A stretch of 64,000 nucleotides of DNA from DAOPKN01 sp035391225 (GCA_035391225.1 DAOPKN010000011.1:1-64000); one strand, 5' to 3'; shown: positions 32,798 to 40,793, numbered from the stretch's first letter. The notes: generated from the sequence alone by a model not told the origin. Translations and numbers: made by a program.

Positions 32798-34028
32798 CAT
32801 GAGATTCCAAGCTCGGTTCTTGCTTCAACGAGGCTGCAAACGATACTGCTGTTTGTCTTATGTCACTCTCTGCAAGCGTTCGCCTTTCGGCCTGTTCCCA
32901 CCGAACTGGCGGTACAGCCAAACTCTTTAGATTTAGCGCCGCGTTCAAATCCCTGTCCAACACCGCGCCACAATCACAAGTCCATTCTCGGTCAGACAAT
33001 TTCAGCTCCGAATTGATACATCCGCAATGTCGGCATAGACGCGATGATGGAAAGAACCTATCCGCAAGCATCAATTCAGAGCCATACCAGACACTTTTGT
33101 ATTCGAGTTGTCTACGAAACTCGGCGAATCCAACATCGCTTATTGCCTGTGCCAAACAGTGATTTGCCAACATACCAGACACGTTCAGGTCTTCCAGGAC
33201 GATCATACTTGGTCGCTCGCTATCGGGCTTGGGTTTCGCCACGATAGCCGATGTAGCCTTGTGCAAGCTGTCACGTCGGATGTTGGCTATTCTTTGGTGT
33301 ACTTTTGCAACTTTCTTCCGTGTCTTTTCTCGGTTCTTGCCACCTTTCTTTCGTCTCGATATTTCGCGCTGAAGTCGCTTTAACTTCGCTTGTGCTTTCT
33401 TCAACGGTTTCGGGTTCTCGAATCTCGCCCCATCACTGGTCACAGCCAAGTCTTTAATACCCAAGTCAACGCCTACAGACTCTCCGGTTGCCTGAGTAAC
33501 TTCTATTTCCTGTCGGCATTGAACGCTAACAAACCAACGGCCAACAGATTCGGAAACCGTAACAGATAAGATATGGATACCATCAGTTGGAATGTAGCCA
33601 TGTTCCTTTAGCCTTAGCCACCCAATACGAGGGAGCTTGATTCGGTCATTCTCAACACGGATAGCTCCGGTGAGCCTAAAGCTACCAATGCCATTCTTGC
33701 GACTTTTGAATTTTGGAAAGCCATGCTTCTTGCCAGCTTTCACTCGGCGGAAGAAGTTCTGATACGCCTTATCCAAATCGCGTAAGGCTTCTTGGGGGGC
33801 TGCCTTACTGACCTCGTACAACCAGGGGAAATCCGTCTTTTTTAGCGCGTTCAATTGCCGATGCTGCTCGATAGCATTGCTCGATTTGTTTGTTTCCTCA
33901 TATTCTTGCTTTCGCCGTGTAAGTCCCCAGTTCCAAGCGAATCGAGCAGCGCCCGCATGTTTCAGTAAAGCAGTTCGCTGAACATTATTTGGGTCAAGTT
34001 CGACCTTATATGCTCTAAGAATTTCCAC
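32784..34028 (-). CDS. tnpB: TnpB RNA-guided endonuclease of the IS607-type element
   Basis: A 414-residue TnpB (OrfB), a compact ancestor of Cas12 nucleases that uses an RNA transcribed from the element end to cut matching DNA. The RuvC triad appears intact: D188 in VGVDLGIKDL, E279 in VLEDLN and D360 in LDRDLNAALN. The zinc finger lies between (CRHCGC and CDCG). The N-terminal helical recognition domain begins EILRAYKVELDP. The start overlaps tnpA by 14 bases. The stop is only 16 bases from the element end, so the guide RNA scaffold must overlap the tnpB 3' coding sequence and read into the zinc-ribbon gene. Confidence 0.93.
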   Translation of the reverse strand: MEILRAYKVELDPNNVQRTALLKHAGAARFAWNWGLTRRKQEYEETNKSSNAIEQHRQLNALKKTDFPWLYEVSKAAPQEALRDLDKAYQNFFRRVKAGKKHGFPKFKSRKNGIGSFRLTGAIRVENDRIKLPRIGWLRLKEHGYIPTDGIHILSVTVSESVGRWFVSVQCRQEIEVTQATGESVGVDLGIKDLAVTSDGARFENPKPLKKAQAKLKRLQREISRRKKGGKNREKTRKKVAKVHQRIANIRRDSLHKATSAIVAKPKPDSERPSMIVLEDLNVSGMLANHCLAQAISDVGFAEFRRQLEYKSVWYGSELMLADRFFPSSRLCRHCGCINSELKLSDREWTCDCGAVLDRDLNAALNLKSLAVPPVRWEQAERRTLAESDIRQTAVSFAASLKQEPSLESHGRFQ

Positions 34029-34638
34029 TGGCCTTTTTCCTTCGCTCGGCTGAACGCTTCCCGTAAATCTTGGCTGAAAATGACGAAAGCAAAGACAGCA
34101 TATCCTCTACCAGTTCTACCTCATAGGACTTTGGCAAAACCTCTTCGCACCACTCGACGGCAACGCCGTGACTTTCAAACAGCTTGACGAAGATACCAAA
34201 ATTGAAACGCGCAAGTCGATCTTTGTGCTCTATAACCAAGCGATTGACCTTCTGCTCAACGGCCAAGTCTATCAGCTTGTGTAGTTTTGGGCGGTTATCG
34301 TTCATGCCAGACAGCGTTTCCTCGAACACGTAGCCAACGCGGTATTGTTTACTGGCACAATACTCAAGGAGTCGCAACTTCTGACGTTCTAAATCGCCTT
34401 TCTGCTTCTGGTCGTGACTGCTAACGCGGGCGTACACTGCAACACAATCATTGGGCGGATTATCTTCTGATACCACACCTTGAAGTTGCTCAATATCTTC
34501 AATGCGGTATCTCCGATGTCCGCCCTTTGTGCGTTCTGCCTTCAATGTGCCTGAGTCATCCCACGCTCGAAGCGTAGAGATGCCAACGCCAAGAAGTTCA
34601 GCAGCTTTCGCTATCCCGATCAGTCTCTTGCTTGTCAT
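34015..34638 (-). CDS. tnpA: IS607-family serine recombinase (transposase)
   Basis: A 207-residue transposase: N-terminal MerR-like helix-turn-helix (residues 5-50, IGIAKAAELLGVG, TKGGHRRYR), then a serine-recombinase catalytic domain with YARVSSHDQ placing the nucleophile at Ser73, and ERQ, IEHKDRLARF and a C-terminal helix rich in Arg/Lys. It moves the element by a circular intermediate. ATG at 34638 follows AGAAGGAA; upstream in-frame codons lie inside the small leading ORF and lack homology. It overlaps that ORF by 41 bases and tnpB by 14. Confidence 0.92.
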   Translation of the reverse strand: MTSKRLIGIAKAAELLGVGISTLRAWDDSGTLKAERTKGGHRRYRIEDIEQLQGVVSEDNPPNDCVAVYARVSSHDQKQKGDLERQKLRLLEYCASKQYRVGYVFEETLSGMNDNRPKLHKLIDLAVEQKVNRLVIEHKDRLARFNFGIFVKLFESHGVAVEWCEEVLPKSYEVELVEDMLSLLSSFSAKIYGKRSAERRKKASGNS

Positions 34639-34795
34639 CCAATTCCTTCTCGAAAAGTTCTCGCCAATGGTCATAGATACGCTGAAATTCCTCGTTGGTG
34701 GGAACCTCATCAAGTTCAAACGGGTGCTGGTAAATCCGCCCATCATTAAGTTCAAACTCAGTCTTGGTTACTCGTGTGACCATCGCCTTTTTCAT
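34598..34795 (-). CDS. Small leading ORF of the IS607-type element
   Basis: A 65-residue acidic, helical protein (KTEFELNDGRIYQHPF, then an FQRIYDHWRELFEKELDD helix). ATG at 34795 has AGGAGGTGAG just upstream, the best ribosome site in the element. It overlaps tnpA by 41 bases in another frame, so its translation may feed into tnpA. I do not recognise a family; a regulator of transposition is one possibility. The promoter geometry means that a transcript starting at the usual distance would lose its ribosome site (see the promoter entry). Confidence 0.5.
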   Translation of the reverse strand: MKKAMVTRVTKTEFELNDGRIYQHPFELDEVPTNEEFQRIYDHWRELFEKELDDKQETDRDSESC

Positions 34796-34807
34796 CCCTC
34801 ACCTCCT

Positions 34808-34836
34808 ATTATACCACAAGATTTTGGTAGTGTCAA
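34808..34836 (-). promoter_or_regulatory. Consensus sigma70 promoter of the IS607-type element
   Basis: On the minus strand TTGACA (34836-34831), 17 bases, TATAAT (34813-34808): a perfect consensus. The AGGAGG of the first ORF directly touches the -10 box. Transcription would normally begin near 34801, leaving only about 6 bases before the ATG and excluding the ribosome site. Confidence 0.85.
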
Positions 34837-34852
34837 GTAGATTGTAGTAGGT
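34837..34852 (+). repeat. Right subterminal inverted repeat of the IS607-type element
   Basis: GTAGATTGTAGTAGGT, inverted partner of 32782-32797 (14 of 16 matches). It sits 4 bases from the TTGG at the element boundary and immediately upstream of the -35 box. Confidence 0.75.
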
Positions 34853-34858
34853 TATTGG

Positions 34859-35055
34859 CTAACAGTTTCTACCCTCTGGCGCTGGTGTTTGGTATCATCG
34901 CGCTGGTGGGTAGCGAGCGCAAGAGCGGCATGGCCATCGCGGGAATCGTGCTGGGTTCCCTCGCCATCTTGATCTTCATCGCGCTCCTTTCCCTGGGAGC
35001 CTGGGCCATCTGGAACCTCGTGGAATCCTTCATGGATTACGGGTACGGGTGGTAG
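34859..35055 (+). pseudogene. Zinc-ribbon membrane protein, 3' part
   Basis: This codes the last 64 residues of the interrupted gene: a second hydrophobic hairpin typical of DUF4190 (FYPLALVFGIIALV, then GMAIAGIVLGSLAILIFI) and a short aromatic tail ending GYGW. It lacks its own good start; a TTG at 34855 is in frame but has no ribosome site. A clear terminator follows the stop, as expected for the end of a real gene. Confidence 0.85.
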
Positions 35056-35086
35056 AAAAACCCCGTCGTGTCGACGGGGTTTTTTT
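35056..35086. terminator. Bidirectional terminator
   Basis: AAAAA, CCCCGTCG (35061-35068), loop TGT, CGACGGGG (35072-35079), seven T residues. It serves the zinc-ribbon gene and the convergent DUF4382 lipoprotein gene. Confidence 0.9.
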
Positions 35087-35095
35087 CCAGAAGGA

Positions 35096-36016
35096 TCAGA
35101 TCTCGATTTGCAGGTGCACGTCCTGGTCCACCACTTCCACCGTATCCTGCCAATCGGGACTGGAGAAGTCTGGTGCTTCGGAGCCAATTTCCATGCCCAG
35201 GAACACCTTGACCTCGTAACTCCCAGGCTCCACTTTACCCAGGGAGAAAAAACCGTCTTGCAGGTCATTGACGCAGTCTTGCGTCACGGTTAGGCGAATG
35301 GGCTCGGTTCCACCAACCGCGAACAAGGCAACCACCGCACCACTTGTCGGGGTTCCCCCAACGAGCACATCTCCAGTGACCTGGAAGTAGTTCATCGAGC
35401 CTTGGAAAATCTGTGAATGCAGCACCGGCACCATGAAGTAGGAAACTCCTTGCCCCTGGCCGTTTCCGCTTCCCCTTTTCCGCAGCGAAGAGGCCGCGTC
35501 GAAGTCCAGGAGGATTTCATCGCCTTCCACCAGTATGCTGGAGTAGGTGATCTTGATCACGCTATCGTTCCCCGCGATTTCCACGGGGAAGGTTTCCCCC
35601 GCGATGGTCGCTGTCGCCGATTCCACGGTGAAGCGAATCTGGCACAGCCGGGCCCCCTCCGGCAGCTCGATGGTAAACCAGTCCATCTGCTGGTTGGCCA
35701 GGGATAACAGGTCCACTTGCAAGTCGAGGTCCACCGGTTCGGTCCACACCACGTTTCCCTCAGCGGTTTCGAACACGTAGAACCCGTTCTGCAGGTTCAC
35801 CCACAGCTCCTCTACGTCGCTCACCGGTTTGTCGGTGAGGGAAACAGCGATGCGCACCGTGGGTGTTCCGCCATCCAGCGGGTTGTCAATGGGATTGTCA
35901 ATGGGCATGCCATTTCCCCCAAGGCCCGGAACCGTGCCACAACCCACGAAAAGTAACAGTACCACGGCCAGCGTTCCCCACAACCACCATTTTTGGATTC
36001 TCGCATCTTTTTTCAT
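35096..36016 (-). CDS. DUF4382-containing lipoprotein
   Basis: A 306-residue lipoprotein with lipobox LFVGC (Cys26), a flexible Gly/Asn/Pro spacer with DNPIDNP, and a DUF4382 domain from about residue 50 (VRIAVSLTDKPVSDVEELWVNL) to 190. A C-terminal carboxypeptidase-regulatory-like beta domain (about 215-290; GKVEPGSYEVKVFLG) follows. Both are extracellular beta-sandwich modules of unknown ligand. ATG at 36016 follows AGAGGGGG. Confidence 0.8.
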   Translation of the reverse strand: MKKDARIQKWWLWGTLAVVLLLFVGCGTVPGLGGNGMPIDNPIDNPLDGGTPTVRIAVSLTDKPVSDVEELWVNLQNGFYVFETAEGNVVWTEPVDLDLQVDLLSLANQQMDWFTIELPEGARLCQIRFTVESATATIAGETFPVEIAGNDSVIKITYSSILVEGDEILLDFDAASSLRKRGSGNGQGQGVSYFMVPVLHSQIFQGSMNYFQVTGDVLVGGTPTSGAVVALFAVGGTEPIRLTVTQDCVNDLQDGFFSLGKVEPGSYEVKVFLGMEIGSEAPDFSSPDWQDTVEVVDQDVHLQIEI

Positions 36017-36078
36017 TTCTCGTACCCCCTCTACTCGTTTTGGATTCCCTTCTACCAGGATGATAGCACCCGGAAATG

Positions 36079-36100
36079 AGAAAACGCTGAAAACTCAGCG
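36079..36100 (-). terminator. Weak hairpin at the end of the alcohol dehydrogenase gene
   Basis: On the minus strand CGCTGA, loop GTTT, TCAGCG, then TTTT. The stop codon is within the stem. A short stem and T-run suggest partial termination. Confidence 0.4.
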
Positions 36101-37261
36101 AAGAGCGGAGCGGTAAATCGCAAGGGCATCCTGCCAATCCAACTTCTTGAAATTCCCCGTGCTCTTGTACTCGATGAACTTCTTGGCCATCTCCTCCAAG
36201 CGATCACCCGGAAGTCCCGCATCCGCAAACGAAACGGGCATGCCAATGGATTGCAAGAACGCCTTGTAGCGCGCAATACCTTCCAGGATCGTGGCGTCTG
36301 GATCGAAAAAGTCGGGTTCCACGTCCCAAACCCTTTGGGCAAACTGCAGGAAGCGTTCCCGGTTCTCAGGGTACACGTATCGCATCCAGGCGGGGAACAG
36401 GATGGCAAGCCCCGCACCGTGTGCAATGTCGTACAGGGCGCTGATCTCGTGTTCCATCCCGTGCGTGGCCCAGTCGCTTTGGCGCCCGGTGTCGAGCAGG
36501 TCATTGTGTGCGAGGGTTCCCGCCCACATGATCTCCGCCCTTGCGTCGTAGTCGCGGGGGTTTTGCAGCACTTTCGGAGCGTTACGAATAATGGTCTTCA
36601 TGGTGGCTTCGCACAGCCGATCCGTGAGATCGGTGTGGTCCGTTTGCGTGAAGTACCGCTCGAACACGTGCGCCAGCATATCGGTGATCCCCGCCGCCGT
36701 CTGGTAGGGAGGAAGGGTGAAGGTGAGTTCCGGGTTCATAATGGCAAACTTGGGGCGAAGAAGGAGGCCGCCGAACGAGCGCTTGCGCTTGTCTTCCTCA
36801 CGCGAAAGAACGGTTCCTGCGCTTGTTTCGCTACCCGCTGCGGGGATGGTCAAAACCACACCCAGCCCCAAGGCGTCTTTCAATTCCGCCTTCCCCTCGT
36901 AGAAATCCCACACGTCCCCCTGGTAGGGAACACCCGCGGCAATAGCCTTGGCGGAATCGATCACGCTGCCGCCTCCCACCGCGAGCAGAAACGAAATGCC
37001 TTCCTTGCGGCATATCTCGATTCCTTCGTGCACCAACGAAAGCCGGGGATTGGGCACAACACCTCCCAGTTCCACCACCTGCACGTTGGCTTCCCGCAAC
37101 GATTCCATCACCTGGTCGTACAGCCCTGTCCTCTTGATGCTCCCGGAACCGTAATGGAGCAACACCTTTTTCGCGTACAAGGCGGTTTGCGCACCCACCT
37201 GGGACTGCGTACCCTTGCCAAACAGGATGCGCGTGGCGTTTTCAAACGTGAAATTCTGCAT
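36095..37261 (-). CDS. Iron-containing alcohol dehydrogenase (BdhA/YqhD type)
   Basis: A 388-residue NAD(P)H-dependent group III alcohol dehydrogenase of the butanol dehydrogenase type, reducing aldehydes to alcohols in fermentation. The nucleotide motif is GGGSVIDSAKAIAAG; metal-binding residues fall in ITDMLAHVFERYF (Asp and His) and HGMEHEISALYDIAHGAGLA (two His). The opening FTFENATRILFGKGT is typical. ATG at 37261 follows GGGAGGAA. It is probably a single transcript. Confidence 0.92.
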   Translation of the reverse strand: MQNFTFENATRILFGKGTQSQVGAQTALYAKKVLLHYGSGSIKRTGLYDQVMESLREANVQVVELGGVVPNPRLSLVHEGIEICRKEGISFLLAVGGGSVIDSAKAIAAGVPYQGDVWDFYEGKAELKDALGLGVVLTIPAAGSETSAGTVLSREEDKRKRSFGGLLLRPKFAIMNPELTFTLPPYQTAAGITDMLAHVFERYFTQTDHTDLTDRLCEATMKTIIRNAPKVLQNPRDYDARAEIMWAGTLAHNDLLDTGRQSDWATHGMEHEISALYDIAHGAGLAILFPAWMRYVYPENRERFLQFAQRVWDVEPDFFDPDATILEGIARYKAFLQSIGMPVSFADAGLPGDRLEEMAKKFIEYKSTGNFKKLDWQDALAIYRSALR

Positions 37262-37372
37262 TTTTCCTCCCGTTTTTTCCCCCGGGTATTCCGGGGTTGG
37301 TTTCTTTACCAGACGCAACGGCAAAAGCGTTGTTCCGCTTTCGGTGTTACGAAACGGTACCAATCGATGTGG

Positions 37373-37378
37373 TATAAT
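37373..37378 (+). promoter_or_regulatory. -10 box upstream of the ABC-2 permease gene
   Basis: TATAAT at 37373-37378, 33 bases before the GTG start. TTACGA at 37348-37353 is a possible -35 at 19 bases. Confidence 0.45.
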
Positions 37379-37410
37379 GCTCGTCGAAGAGTGAGGGGAG
37401 GGGGATACAC

Positions 37411-38187
37411 GTGGGGGTTTTGCGTTTCCTGGGCCACAAGTACAAGGACCTGTTTTTCAACCCGGTGGTGGGGGTTTTCTACCTGTTTTACCCGTTGGTG
37501 ATCGTGGGGATACTGGGGTTCATCATTGGGAATACCCCGAATTTCCTGTTTAAGGGCATGGGTTTCGTCGATTTCACCACCCCGGGAGTGCTGTCCATCG
37601 TACTTGCCCTCAACGGGCTGGTGCTGCTTCCCATGGACTCCTCCTGCATGTACGCGGTGTTACCCTCCAGCAAGAATGTTTCCTACCGCACGCGTATCAT
37701 CGGCCTGTGGATCTTCCACCTCTCGCTTTCGGCAGCCAGTATCCTGGTGATGTACGTTTTCGGCAGGCTGTTTTACGGCATACGCGCACCGCGCGACCTT
37801 CCCCTGACCATCGCGGCCTGCCTGCTGTCTGCGGCGGTGTTCGAGCAGATGGGATTCATTCTCACGGGCTGGCTGAAGAAACCCCAAACCATGCTGGTGC
37901 TCGGTTTCTGCCTCTTCCTCCTTTTCGCGGTGTTCGGGCTGGTGGTTTCCACCTTCGGGGATATCTCGGTACTCAAACCCTTTCTGCACGACAACGCGAA
38001 AGCCTTTGCCGGCTGGCTGCCCATTCACTACTCCATCCAACTGCTGTCCTCCAGCTGGCAGGGACTCAAACTGAACCATCTCACCCAAGCCTGGTTGGTG
38101 CTGGCCGGTCTCACCGCAGGGCTTTTCGCCGTGGATTTCTTCCTGCGCCCCCTGCGCAATGGCTATTCCAAGAAAACTCAACCGTAG
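37411..38187 (+). CDS. ABC-2 type permease-like membrane protein
   Basis: A 258-residue protein with about six membrane segments and an opening short amphipathic helix (VLRFLGHKYKDLFFNPVVG) as in ABC-2 export permeases. It has TTPGVLSIVLALNGLVLLPMD and a large extracytoplasmic loop before the last segment (HDNAKAFAGWLPIHYSIQLL). No ATPase gene is beside it, so its partner is elsewhere. GTG at 37411 follows GAGGGGAGGGGG. Its 3' end overlaps the convergent sugar-transferase gene by 10 bases. Confidence 0.7.
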   Translation: MGVLRFLGHKYKDLFFNPVVGVFYLFYPLVIVGILGFIIGNTPNFLFKGMGFVDFTTPGVLSIVLALNGLVLLPMDSSCMYAVLPSSKNVSYRTRIIGLWIFHLSLSAASILVMYVFGRLFYGIRAPRDLPLTIAACLLSAAVFEQMGFILTGWLKKPQTMLVLGFCLFLLFAVFGLVVSTFGDISVLKPFLHDNAKAFAGWLPIHYSIQLLSSSWQGLKLNHLTQAWLVLAGLTAGLFAVDFFLRPLRNGYSKKTQP

Positions 38188-38774
38188 ATTCCTTTGCGCC
38201 GTACCACGAGAATCAACGTCTTCCAAAAGATCTTCCAGTCCAGGGCAAGCGACCATTTTTCCACGTACGCAACGTCGAAAGGAAAGCGCTCCTCCCAGGG
38301 AATCTCGTTGCGCCCGTTCACCTGTGCCAGCCCCGTCATACCCGGACGCATCCCAAAGCGCACCTTCACGCTTTCCGGGTACTCCGTGCAGCGATAGGGG
38401 AAAAAAGTGAGTGGGGGGCGTGGCCCGATGAAACTCATGTCCCCCTTGAGAATGTTCCACAACTGGGGAAGCTCGTCCAGGCTCGTTTTGCGCAAGAACC
38501 TTCCCACCCGCGTGATGCGCTCGTCTCCCTGGCCCACGTGAATCCCCGCCCCTTTGTGTTCGGCGTTGGGAACCATGCTGCGGAACTTGACGATCTCGAA
38601 CACCCGGCAATCCTTTCCCAAACGTTGCTGGCGGAAAAACACCCCGCCCCCGTCCTCCCCGCGAATCCACAGCGAGAACAGCAAGAACAGGGGGGAAAAG
38701 AGCAACAGGAGAAACAGGGAAAACAACACGTCCAGCCCGCGCTTGAGTGCAAGGCTGGCCCGCATGCCTTTCAC
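38178..38774 (-). CDS. Minimal phosphoglycosyl transferase (PglC/WcaJ-type)
   Basis: A 198-residue monotopic phosphoglycosyl transferase that moves a phospho-sugar from a UDP-sugar to undecaprenyl phosphate, starting a surface glycan. Landmarks: KRGLDVLFSLFLLLLFSPLF (re-entrant membrane helix), KFRSMVPNAE, TRVGRFLRKTSLDELPQLWNI (catalytic Asp-Glu in LDELPQ) and GPRPP. GTG at 38774 has GGGGAG 5 bases upstream; ATG at 38765 is the alternative. It begins 13 bases after the FN3 lipoprotein gene. No other glycan genes are adjacent. Confidence 0.88.
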   Translation of the reverse strand: MKGMRASLALKRGLDVLFSLFLLLLFSPLFLLFSLWIRGEDGGGVFFRQQRLGKDCRVFEIVKFRSMVPNAEHKGAGIHVGQGDERITRVGRFLRKTSLDELPQLWNILKGDMSFIGPRPPLTFFPYRCTEYPESVKVRFGMRPGMTGLAQVNGRNEIPWEERFPFDVAYVEKWSLALDWKIFWKTLILVVRRKGIYG

Positions 38775-38787
38775 GCCCACTCCCCGC

Positions 38788-40761
38788 TCAAGGAAGCGAA
38801 ACGGTGGTAAAGGACCAGTCTGGCCCGGTTGTGCTGTCCTTTCCATCGTCGGCCACCACTTTCCAAAAGTACGTCTCACCGGCGCGTAACTCCTCCAGGA
38901 GGCAGGAAGTGGCCGAAACGCTGGTGGGAGAAGCGTACAGGGAAGTATCCGTGGCACAGTACACCTCGTAAGACAACGTGTCTCCCGCATCCAGATCGGA
39001 ACATTCCCAGCTCAAGGTGAGCGATGTGGCTACGTCCGTCGCTCCGTCCTGTGGATCGGGGTTGGTGGGTTGGTTCGGCGGATTGTTCGGGGCTGCTTCG
39101 GTGGTAAAGGACCACACCGCGCTGGAAGTGGTGGCCCGCAAGCCCGATGCCTTGCCGTCATCCGCCACGACCTTCCAGTAGTAGCGCGTGGCATGCGCCA
39201 ATGTCCCGGGATCGTAGGAAGTGGAAGTCACCTGGGCGGGGGCTGGCCAGTTGGAAGAACTCGTGGAAAGGTATACCCGGTAGGAAAGCGTATCGTGATC
39301 CGGATCCGAGCAGTTCCAGGACAGCGTGGTATCCACGCTCACCCCCTGGGCCAGGTTGGCGGGCTGCGGGTTCGAAGGAGCAGCCGGGGGTTCGTTGGGA
39401 GGTGCGGAGGTGGAAAAACGGAAGACCGCACTGGTCGCTACCGCGCGCGCACCCATTTCCTGGCCATCATCCGCGCTCACCTGCCAGCGGTACTCCGAAT
39501 CGTAGTCCAAGTTCGAAAGCGCCAACTCCGGCTGCGTCAAGCCTTCTTCCAGCAATTCCAGGGAGTGGTCTCCCTTTGCCATCCATACGCTGTATTCCAG
39601 GGCATCACCATCCGCATCGCTGGCGCTCCATTGCAGCGTGAGTTCCACGGGCTGTGCGGTGGCGCCATCTTCCGGGAGGATGGCTTGTAAGGCAGTTGGC
39701 GTGGCGTTGGAAGCACGTAACGTCCACTCCGGGCTTACCGAGAACCCCCCGTACTCGTCGCGGGCAACTACCACCCAGGCGTACTCCCTGCCGGGCTGGA
39801 AAGGTTGCAGGGGTTGGAAACGTGTTTCTTCCAAATCGCTTCCGGCACGCACGTACGCTCGCCCGTCTCGGGAAAAACGTGTGTCCCCTTGGGCTTGGCT
39901 TCCATCGCTCACGTACACGTCGTACACCAGTGCATCCCCATCCGGATCCCGCGCCGCGGACCAACCGAGGAAAGCATCCGCGTCCACGTGCACCTGGCCA
40001 TCCCCCGGTTGGGGGGTGGACACGGCAGAGGGAGGCTGGTTGTCGCCGGTGAAGAAAAAGTGCCCCACTTCCACCTGCGCGTCGTGCTCGTCGCGCGCGT
40101 GGATCCAGCCCTCGTACAAAGTATGTGTTCCGAAACCCGGGACGCGCAGCGAAAGCTGGGAAGTGGTGGTGGAATACTCTTGGAAAACCCGCGCTTGTGC
40201 CATTTGTTCCGGGTTTTCATCGATGCGAATGTCGTAGAAAATGGGGGCTGCAGCATTCTCGGGGTTTTCAAAGCGGGGCCAGTTCAGTTCAATTCCTTCT
40301 CCCCCCGTGGTGTTCACCAAGTACTGGCTTTCCACGGAGTTCCCTTGTGCCTCCACGGGAAGCGGGAAATCTCCCACGGTAAACGACCAGCGATCCGAGC
40401 GGCTCATCCTCTTTCCGGGGTCCACCGACATCACCCGCCACCACCAGGTGCCCTCCGAAAGATCGTGCAACTGGATGCTCCGGGTTTCCGTGGCATCCAC
40501 GAAAACGTCCCCGGAATGGATCACGTTGGTGGCAAAAAGGATCACGTACTGCACCGGATCACCGTCCAGGTCCACCGAAACGTTCCAGCGAAGCGTGGGG
40601 TCGTTTTCCACACCCGTGGCACCGTTCGCGGGTTCGATCAAAAGCGGACGGGTGGGAGGGAAGTTGTTGGCGTTGGGATCGGGCCCGGGAGCCGCGCAAC
40701 TGGGAAGAAAAAGGAGTATAATCAAAAAAAAGAGAAACCCAAGTATTGTTTTCCGTTTCAT
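38788..40761 (-). CDS. Large lipoprotein with fibronectin type III repeats
   Basis: A 657-residue lipoprotein with lipobox LPSC (Cys22) and about six repeated beta-sandwich modules. Each module opens with a phrase like P..PxxGATGV or PANLAQGVSV, followed by L.W..SDPDGD.L.Y.VY and ends W.V.A.D..G, typical of FN3/Ig-like repeats in bacterial surface proteins. The last two are closest to each other (KVVADDGK in both). No catalytic domain is seen; it is likely an adhesin or scaffold. ATG at 40761 follows GGAGGTG. A TATAAT on this strand (40801-40796) lies in the shared promoter region with the divergent gene. Confidence 0.8.
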   Translation of the reverse strand: MKRKTILGFLFFLIILLFLPSCAAPGPDPNANNFPPTRPLLIEPANGATGVENDPTLRWNVSVDLDGDPVQYVILFATNVIHSGDVFVDATETRSIQLHDLSEGTWWWRVMSVDPGKRMSRSDRWSFTVGDFPLPVEAQGNSVESQYLVNTTGGEGIELNWPRFENPENAAAPIFYDIRIDENPEQMAQARVFQEYSTTTSQLSLRVPGFGTHTLYEGWIHARDEHDAQVEVGHFFFTGDNQPPSAVSTPQPGDGQVHVDADAFLGWSAARDPDGDALVYDVYVSDGSQAQGDTRFSRDGRAYVRAGSDLEETRFQPLQPFQPGREYAWVVVARDEYGGFSVSPEWTLRASNATPTALQAILPEDGATAQPVELTLQWSASDADGDALEYSVWMAKGDHSLELLEEGLTQPELALSNLDYDSEYRWQVSADDGQEMGARAVATSAVFRFSTSAPPNEPPAAPSNPQPANLAQGVSVDTTLSWNCSDPDHDTLSYRVYLSTSSSNWPAPAQVTSTSYDPGTLAHATRYYWKVVADDGKASGLRATTSSAVWSFTTEAAPNNPPNQPTNPDPQDGATDVATSLTLSWECSDLDAGDTLSYEVYCATDTSLYASPTSVSATSCLLEELRAGETYFWKVVADDGKDSTTGPDWSFTTVSLP

Positions 40762-40793
40762 CGTAGCCACCTCCGAGAAAAACGCATCATTGG

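Larger units (their letters stand above)
32769..34858 (-). mobile_element. IS607-family insertion element
   Basis: About 2,090 bases with tnpA and tnpB on the minus strand. The ends are set by three facts: the host gene resumes in frame exactly when both flanking GG pairs (32767-32768 and 34857-34858) are treated as one; GG is the dinucleotide known to be used by IS607-family serine transposases; and both ends carry an inverted 16-base motif matching at 14 positions (32782-32797 and 34837-34852). The element is visibly more A/T-rich than its surroundings. No target duplication is expected with this mechanism. All of its genes look intact, so it may be active. Confidence 0.85.

Noticed and set aside
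36251..37501. Long open frame on the plus strand opposite the alcohol dehydrogenase gene
   Set aside because: Its product is low-complexity, rich in Arg, His and Gly, with no homology-like pattern, and it lies exactly antisense to a well-supported gene. Such frames are common in G/C-rich coding DNA.
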